From contig CAZEXP010000067.1 of NCBI GenBank assembly GCA_964516845.1, positions 1-7,601 on the forward strand: a stretch of 7,601 nt of DNA, written 5' to 3'. The DNA comes from JAPEKQ01 sp964516845 (lineage in GTDB: Bacteria; Joyebacterota; Joyebacteria; Joyebacterales; Joyebacteraceae). The translations under genes and the position numbers were made by a program. Below, piece after piece: positions 4,079 to 7,601 of this stretch; the first letter of the stretch is position 1, and each line of letters begins with the position of its first letter. The notes under the pieces are model-generated. The model was given only the letters and a program-made list of their open reading frames with translations, did not search any database and was not told the DNA's origin.

Positions 4079-6808
4079 TCAACGGATGAGGAGCAGCTTG
4101 CCCACGCTCTCGTCGTTCCTGGTGGTGAACCTGAGGAAGTACACGCCTGACGCAACCTCAGAACCGCGCGAGTCCCGCCCATCCCAGCAAGCGACATGAC
4201 GTCCCCGCTCCACGGGTCCGCTCACAAGCTCCTTCACGAGACGCCCCGCGACGTCGTGGACCCGCAGGCTCACGCAGCCCGCATTGCCCGGGATGTCAAA
4301 CACGACTCGTGTCTCATCCGTGAACGGATTGGGATTGGCCGCATGGAGCACCGTGGAGAGCTTCCCGCCTGTGGTGACCGACACCATCTGGGCCCCCACA
4401 GGCACCTCAACGCCATCCGTCTGCACGCCTCTCAGTTGATACCAGAACGTGGTCTCAGGCCAGACGGTCACATCCTCGAACACGCCGGTCTCGAGCGTGG
4501 GTACTATTCCCTCATTGACTCGAGCGAACGGCCCCTCCTGAGACGCGGAGCGATAGAGATTGAAGCCGATGATCGCGCTGCAGGGTTCGATCACCCATCG
4601 GAGAGTGACCGTGGCGTGCTGGGTCGCGACCGCATAGAAGGACTCCTCGACGGGAGTCGGCGGGTCGGTGAGGTTGATGAGAACGCAGATGAAGCCCCCC
4701 AGCGGGGTCGCAACAGCAAGGTCCTGGTCGCCATCGCCGTCCAGATCGGCGACGGCAACGCCCTTGGCGATGCTGCTCGCGGCGTAGTGCACTGCCTCCT
4801 GGAATGTCCCATCGCCGTTCCCCAGGAAGACCGACACGTTGGCCGACGCGTGATTGGCAACGACCAGGTCCTCCACGCCGTCACCATCCAGATCCGACAC
4901 CTTGATGCAGTGCGGATCCCGATCAGCATCATACTGCGATGTCAGCTGGAACGTTCCGTCACCGTTGCCGAGGAAGATCCTGACATCACGGCTGCCGAGG
5001 TGCGCCACGGCGAGGTCCCAGTCGCCATCGTCATCCAGATCCGCGATCGCGACGCCCTTGGGTCGATCACCTGTACCATACTCCACCAGCGGTGCGAACG
5101 TCCCATCGCCCTTCCCAAGAAGTATCGACATGCTGTCCAAGGCGTAGTCCATGAGCACCAGATCCTGGCATCCGTCGCCATTGAGATCGGCGATTCCGAT
5201 AGACTGGCAGACCTCCAGCAGTCCGTACCGCACCGGCGCCTGGAACGTGCCGTCGCCGTTGCTAAGGAACACGCATGCCTTGCGGTCGACGCCATTCATG
5301 TAACCGTTACCGACGACGAGGTCATCACAACCGTCACCGTTCAGGTCAGCGGCGGCGACACACTGGGGATTATCTCCCACCTCGTGGAGCACATGCTCAC
5401 AGAACGTCCCGTCACCATTGCCCAGCAGGACGGCCGCCGTGGTCGAGAAGTTGTCCGCCACGGCTAGGTCCACCGCCCCATCGCCATCGAAGTCCGCGAT
5501 GGCCACGGAGTGCGGCCCCTGGCCCGCGCTGTACTCGACGTGCGGATGGAACGTCGCATCACCCTTCCCAATGAGAATCGAGACATTGGCCGAGTTGACG
5601 TTCACGCCTACAAGATCCTGAATACCATCCTGATCGAAGTCCGCCGCCCCCACGAACTCCGTCCCCCAACCTGCACCGTACTGCACAGGTGCCTGGAGTG
5701 TTCCGTCTCCGTTGCCCTGGAAGACCGAGACGCTTGAGGACGAGTTGTTCGCGACAACGAGGTCCCGGTGCCCGTTGCCGTCCAGGTCTGCAGCGGTGAT
5801 CCCATACGGACGATCGCCCGTGCTGTAGTGCACCGCCGGCTGGAACGAGCCGTCGCCCTCACCGAAGAGGATGGAGATGTTGTCCGCCACAGAATCAACG
5901 ACCACCAGATCTTGATGCCCGTCCTCATTCAAGTCGACAGTCGTGACGTTGCAAGGCCAGTCGCCGACGTCGTAGCACACGGGCGGCCAGAATGTTCCAC
6001 CTCCGTTGCCCAGCATCACGCACACCTTATCGTCACCTGTCACGACGACAACGTCCGGACTGCCATCGCCGTTCAGATCGTCGATCGCGACTGAGTTGGG
6101 GCAACAGCTGACATCGTGCGGCGAGGCCGGTTGGAACGTCCCGTCCCCATTGCCGAGTATGAAGAATATGCGGTCACAGAGCGTACCCGCCGCCACGAGA
6201 TCCAGGTGTCCGTCCTCGTTCAAGTCTCCGACCGCGACCGAGAGGACCCCGTCGCCGACCGGGTAGTCGACAGGAAGCTGGAAGGTCCCGTCTCCGTTGC
6301 CAAGGAACACCCACACATCATCGGACGCGCGGTTCACAACGACGAGATCGGCGCTGGTATCTCCATCGAAGTCGGCGATCACAACAAAGACAGGCTGCCA
6401 CCCGGCAGCGTACTGCACTGAGGGCCGGAATGTCCCGTCGGGATTGCCGAGGAGAACGGAGATGCTGTCATCGTCCTTGTTCGCAACGACGAGGTCTTCG
6501 TGTGTGTCTCCGTCAAGATCGGCGACTGCGACGCACCTGGCATCGTCGCCGGCAGTGTACAGAACAGGTGAAAGGAACCCTCCGTCGCCGCTGCCGAGGA
6601 GTATCGACACGCAATCATCATCGTTGCACGCGACGGCAAGATCCTCAATGCCGTCGCCGTCGAAATCGGACACCGCGACTGACACAGCCTCGCCGCCGGC
6701 CGGGAAATCGGTCCGAGTCAGGAATAGCTGGTCGGTCTGCGCCCCGGCGTGTGTACAGAGAACGGTCAGTGTTCCTGTGAGGATTATCGCTTGTAGCACT
6801 GGTCTCAT
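4079..6808 (-). CDS. Secreted FG-GAP/VCBS repeat protein with Fn3-like and C-terminal sorting-type domains
   Basis: This is a 909-aa exported protein. The ATG at 6808-6806 is chosen: it has AGGTG 4 nt upstream, begins a signal peptide (MRPVLQAIILTGTLTVLCTHAGA, cut before Gln24) and lies downstream of a good promoter; the open frame to 7129 adds 107 residues that do not look like protein and cross that promoter. Residues 35-713 carry 14 FG-GAP/VCBS repeats. The calcium-loop motif D-[FL]-[DN]-x-[DN]-[GT]-x-x-D-[LV] begins at residues 48, 97, 146, 195, 244, 292, 341, 390, 439, 488, 541, 590, 639 and 688, each repeat but the last followed by a GNGDGTF-type motif. Such repeats build integrin-like beta-propellers. 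Residues about 718-813 resemble fibronectin type III (VTLRWVIEP, GFNLYRS, FWYQLRGV). Residues 819-909 are a FlgD-Ig/type IX-like domain (NPNPF, LRVHDVAGRLV, CWDGRDSRG, SGVYFLR) ending GKLLLIR. The likely role is a surface-attached or released adhesin or scaffold; the ligand is unknown and no enzymatic motif is seen. The beta-helix gene follows 65 bp downstream. Confidence 0.92.
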   Translation of the reverse strand: MRPVLQAIILTGTLTVLCTHAGAQTDQLFLTRTDFPAGGEAVSVAVSDFDGDGIEDLAVACNDDDCVSILLGSGDGGFLSPVLYTAGDDARCVAVADLDGDTHEDLVVANKDDDSISVLLGNPDGTFRPSVQYAAGWQPVFVVIADFDGDTSADLVVVNRASDDVWVFLGNGDGTFQLPVDYPVGDGVLSVAVGDLNEDGHLDLVAAGTLCDRIFFILGNGDGTFQPASPHDVSCCPNSVAIDDLNGDGSPDVVVVTGDDKVCVMLGNGGGTFWPPVCYDVGDWPCNVTTVDLNEDGHQDLVVVDSVADNISILFGEGDGSFQPAVHYSTGDRPYGITAADLDGNGHRDLVVANNSSSSVSVFQGNGDGTLQAPVQYGAGWGTEFVGAADFDQDGIQDLVGVNVNSANVSILIGKGDATFHPHVEYSAGQGPHSVAIADFDGDGAVDLAVADNFSTTAAVLLGNGDGTFCEHVLHEVGDNPQCVAAADLNGDGCDDLVVGNGYMNGVDRKACVFLSNGDGTFQAPVRYGLLEVCQSIGIADLNGDGCQDLVLMDYALDSMSILLGKGDGTFAPLVEYGTGDRPKGVAIADLDDDGDWDLAVAHLGSRDVRIFLGNGDGTFQLTSQYDADRDPHCIKVSDLDGDGVEDLVVANHASANVSVFLGNGDGTFQEAVHYAASSIAKGVAVADLDGDGDQDLAVATPLGGFICVLINLTDPPTPVEESFYAVATQHATVTLRWVIEPCSAIIGFNLYRSASQEGPFARVNEGIVPTLETGVFEDVTVWPETTFWYQLRGVQTDGVEVPVGAQMVSVTTGGKLSTVLHAANPNPFTDETRVVFDIPGNAGCVSLRVHDVAGRLVKELVSGPVERGRHVACWDGRDSRGSEVASGVYFLRFTTRNDESVGKLLLIR
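4670..6706 (-). repeat. 14 tandem 147-bp coding repeats (FG-GAP units)
   Basis: The DNA under the FG-GAP region is a divergent tandem repeat. Of 13 intervals between successive D-x-D-G motifs, 11 are exactly 49 codons, one is 48 (unit 5 to 6) and one is 53 (unit 10 to 11, from an insertion around GYMNGVDRKAC). At base level the most conserved block encodes GNGDGTF. The first half-unit (FPAGGEAVSVAV) and the last half-unit (DLAVATPLGGFICVLINL) complement each other, as in propellers closed by joining N- and C-terminal strands. Confidence 0.9.
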
Positions 6809-6891
6809 GACGCACCTGCCCAGCAGAAGTCCGGTGTCAATGGAGCTCCGAGGATTCTTCACCGTCGGACTCAGGTCGCACACGCCCTTCA

Positions 6892-6905
6892 AATGGAACT
6901 CCATT
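6892..6905. promoter_or_regulatory. Operator-like palindrome at the VCBS promoter
   Basis: AATGGAACTCCATT has 6-bp arms in perfect inverted symmetry around a central AC. It overlaps the last three bases of the -10 box and the predicted start of transcription near 6896, a position suited to a repressor. A related site lies at 6837-6849 in the leader (TCAATGGAGCTCC, with the perfect palindrome GGAGCTCC); TGGA[AG]CTCC is shared and the two are 53 bp apart, about five helical turns. In RNA the first site could instead fold as a small 5'-end hairpin. No regulator gene is in the window. Confidence 0.4.
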
Positions 6906-6931
6906 ATACCACAGACGGCCACAAGCATCAA
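6903..6931 (-). promoter_or_regulatory. Sigma70-like promoter of the VCBS/beta-helix unit
   Basis: On the minus strand TTGATG (6931-6926, 4 of 6 to consensus) is separated by exactly 17 nt from a perfect TATAAT (6908-6903). Transcription should begin near 6896, leaving an 88-nt leader before the ATG at 6808. It is the best promoter match in the window and supports the chosen start of the VCBS gene. Confidence 0.65.
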
Positions 6932-7113
6932 GGTGGGCGCCCAGAAATCCCGTGGCACGGTAGTCCATGCCCCATGTGGAACGGGACGCGGGTCTTGCTT
7001 TGGATGTGGTAGGTGGCTCCGGGAGTGGCCACTGGCCGGCTTGGACTCCTGCGCCCGGCTCGCGCAAGGAGCCAGGACCTCACTAGCCTCTCGCGCATCG
7101 CGTCGCGAATAAC

Positions 7114-7140
7114 CTTGGTAGCAGGCCATCCGCTACCAAG
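7114..7140. repeat. Perfect 9-bp inverted repeat next to the repeated hairpin
   Basis: CTTGGTAGC (7114-7122) and GCTACCAAG (7132-7140) pair perfectly around a 9-nt loop, two bases from the hairpin at 7143-7174. Read on the minus strand it follows that hairpin, giving two stacked stem-loops. Its right arm matches the GCTACCAA flank present beside copy 1 at 1191-1198, where the left arm is missing. Confidence 0.55.
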
Positions 7141-7142
7141 AG

Positions 7143-7174
7143 GAACCGCCCGGGCCAGGAGGCTCGGGCGGTTC
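7143..7174 (-). terminator. Strong hairpin downstream of the Cache gene, copy 2 of a repeated element
   Basis: Arms 7143-7156 and 7161-7174 are identical base for base to those of the hairpin at 1202-1233; only the loop differs (AGGA instead of TTCT). It lies 119 nt after the stop of the Cache-domain gene and would end that transcript; on the minus strand it is followed by CTCTTGGTAG, a poor U-run. Confidence 0.6.
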
Positions 7175-7225
7175 GCCATTGTGTCACGGTCCAAGCGCTG
7201 GATCGTCCCAGTGTCGGCGGTCTCC

Positions 7226-7268
7226 CCGTCCCGACATCACTACCTCAGACTGGGCCGTCACGGGACGG
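7226..7268. repeat. Imperfect inverted repeat just past the Cache gene
   Basis: CCGTCCCG (7226-7233) and CGGGACGG (7261-7268) are perfectly complementary over 8 bp with a 27-nt loop, about 25 nt downstream of the Cache-domain stop codon. No U-run follows. It may protect the 3' end of the mRNA or be incidental in GC-rich DNA. Confidence 0.3.
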
Positions 7269-7293
7269 AGCCGCAGACTGTCACCGCGTCTCG

Positions 7294-7601
7294 TCACTCC
7301 ACCGATACGCCGCTCGTGGCGATCGCGAAACGCCACTGAGTCAGTGGGGATGTCCTGTAGAAGGTCGTCTTTGTGCCGTTGTCGAACTCGTAGGTCACCT
7401 GACCCGACGTCGCCGACAGCATCTCCCCAACGGCGGTCTTGAGCGACTCGCTGCCCAACTCGCGGGGATCCAGGAAGTGCCGATCCACTCGCCTGTGAAG
7501 GACTGTGAGACCGTCGTGGTTCAAGGCGAAGTAGCTTGCGTCTGATCCAAGGGCAAGGATGGAGTCGATCTGCTCCGAAAGATCGTCCAGGAACAGCGTT
7601 G
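7294..7601 (-). CDS. Cache sensor-domain protein, 3' end only
   Basis: An open frame of 101 codons enters from the right edge and ends at TGA 7296-7294; the true start lies outside. The visible part is a PAS-like extracellular Cache fold: FALNHDGLTVLHRR (the strand-turn with D-G before the ligand pocket), then FLDPRELGSESLKTAVGEML, then GQVTYEFDNGTKTTFYRTSPLTQWRFAIATS, where the aromatic Y-E-F and the Q-W-x-F-A-I-A strand are typical. Cache domains sense small ligands in the periplasm, usually ahead of a transmembrane helix and HAMP or kinase modules. Here the protein stops eight residues after the W-R-F-A-I-A strand, so any anchor or output domain must be N-terminal, or this is a stand-alone periplasmic sensor. 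It is followed by inverted repeats at 7226-7268 and 7143-7174. Confidence 0.7.
   Translation of the reverse strand, partial: TLFLDDLSEQIDSILALGSDASYFALNHDGLTVLHRRVDRHFLDPRELGSESLKTAVGEMLSATSGQVTYEFDNGTKTTFYRTSPLTQWRFAIATSGVSVE

Larger units (their letters stand above)
6809..7293. other. Intergenic region upstream of the VCBS gene, no gene seen
   Basis: No convincing coding sequence lies in these 485 bp; the open frames crossing it lack ribosome binding sites and protein-like composition. From right to left it holds an imperfect inverted repeat (7226-7268), a strong hairpin (7143-7174), a second hairpin (7114-7140), about 180 bp with nothing recognised (6932-7113), a promoter (6903-6931) with an overlapping palindrome (6892-6905), and the leader of the VCBS gene. 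Confidence 0.7.

Noticed and set aside
4196..5467. 423-codon open frame on the plus strand inside the VCBS gene
   Set aside because: It is antisense to the FG-GAP repeats. Its apparent repetitiveness mirrors the 147-bp sense repeats; it lacks a signal or domain and its length follows from high GC and biased codon use in the real gene.
6809..7129. 107-residue N-terminal extension of the VCBS protein
   Set aside because: It crosses a good promoter, has no ribosome binding site, is unlike protein in composition, and would bury a clear signal peptide that starts at 6808.

Overview
The window comes from a GC-rich Gram-negative bacterium. It carries a TonB protein, a small outer-membrane beta-barrel ending in Phe, a likely lipoprotein, and two large exported proteins with FlgD-Ig/type IX-like C-terminal domains. 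This mix of FG-GAP/VCBS repeats, parallel beta-helix, choice-of-anchor D (ASH) domain and C-terminal surface-sorting domain is typical of FCB-related candidate phyla such as Candidatus Eisenbacteria. That assignment is an inference from style, not a measured identity.

All convincing genes lie on the minus strand and are transcribed from right to left. From the right edge: (a) 7294-7601, the 3' end of a Cache sensor-domain protein; (b) 6809-7293, a non-coding stretch with several inverted repeats, a good sigma70-like promoter and an operator-like palindrome; (c) 4079-6808, a 909-aa secreted FG-GAP/VCBS protein with 14 regularly spaced calcium-loop repeats, an Fn3-like domain and a sorting-type C-terminus; (d) 2079-4013, a 644-aa secreted beta-helix protein with an ASH domain and a related C-terminus, 65 bp downstream of (c) and probably in the same operon; (e) 1277-1900, tonB; (f) 752-994, a GlsB/YeaQ/YmgE-type small membrane protein with its own likely promoter; (g) 198-650, an outer-membrane beta-barrel; (h) 1-112, the 5' end of a signal-peptide protein running off the left edge.

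The genes read as ordinary cell-envelope functions: surface display of two large adhesin-like or scaffold-like proteins, energy transduction to outer-membrane receptors, an envelope-stress-type membrane protein and a porin-like barrel. No defence system, mobile element, CRISPR array or RNA gene is visible.

The least ordinary signals are non-coding. The same 14-bp-arm hairpin, with a conserved flank and an identical asymmetric mismatch, occurs downstream of both tonB and the Cache gene. A near-perfect palindrome overlaps the -10 box of the VCBS gene, with a related site 53 bp further into its leader.
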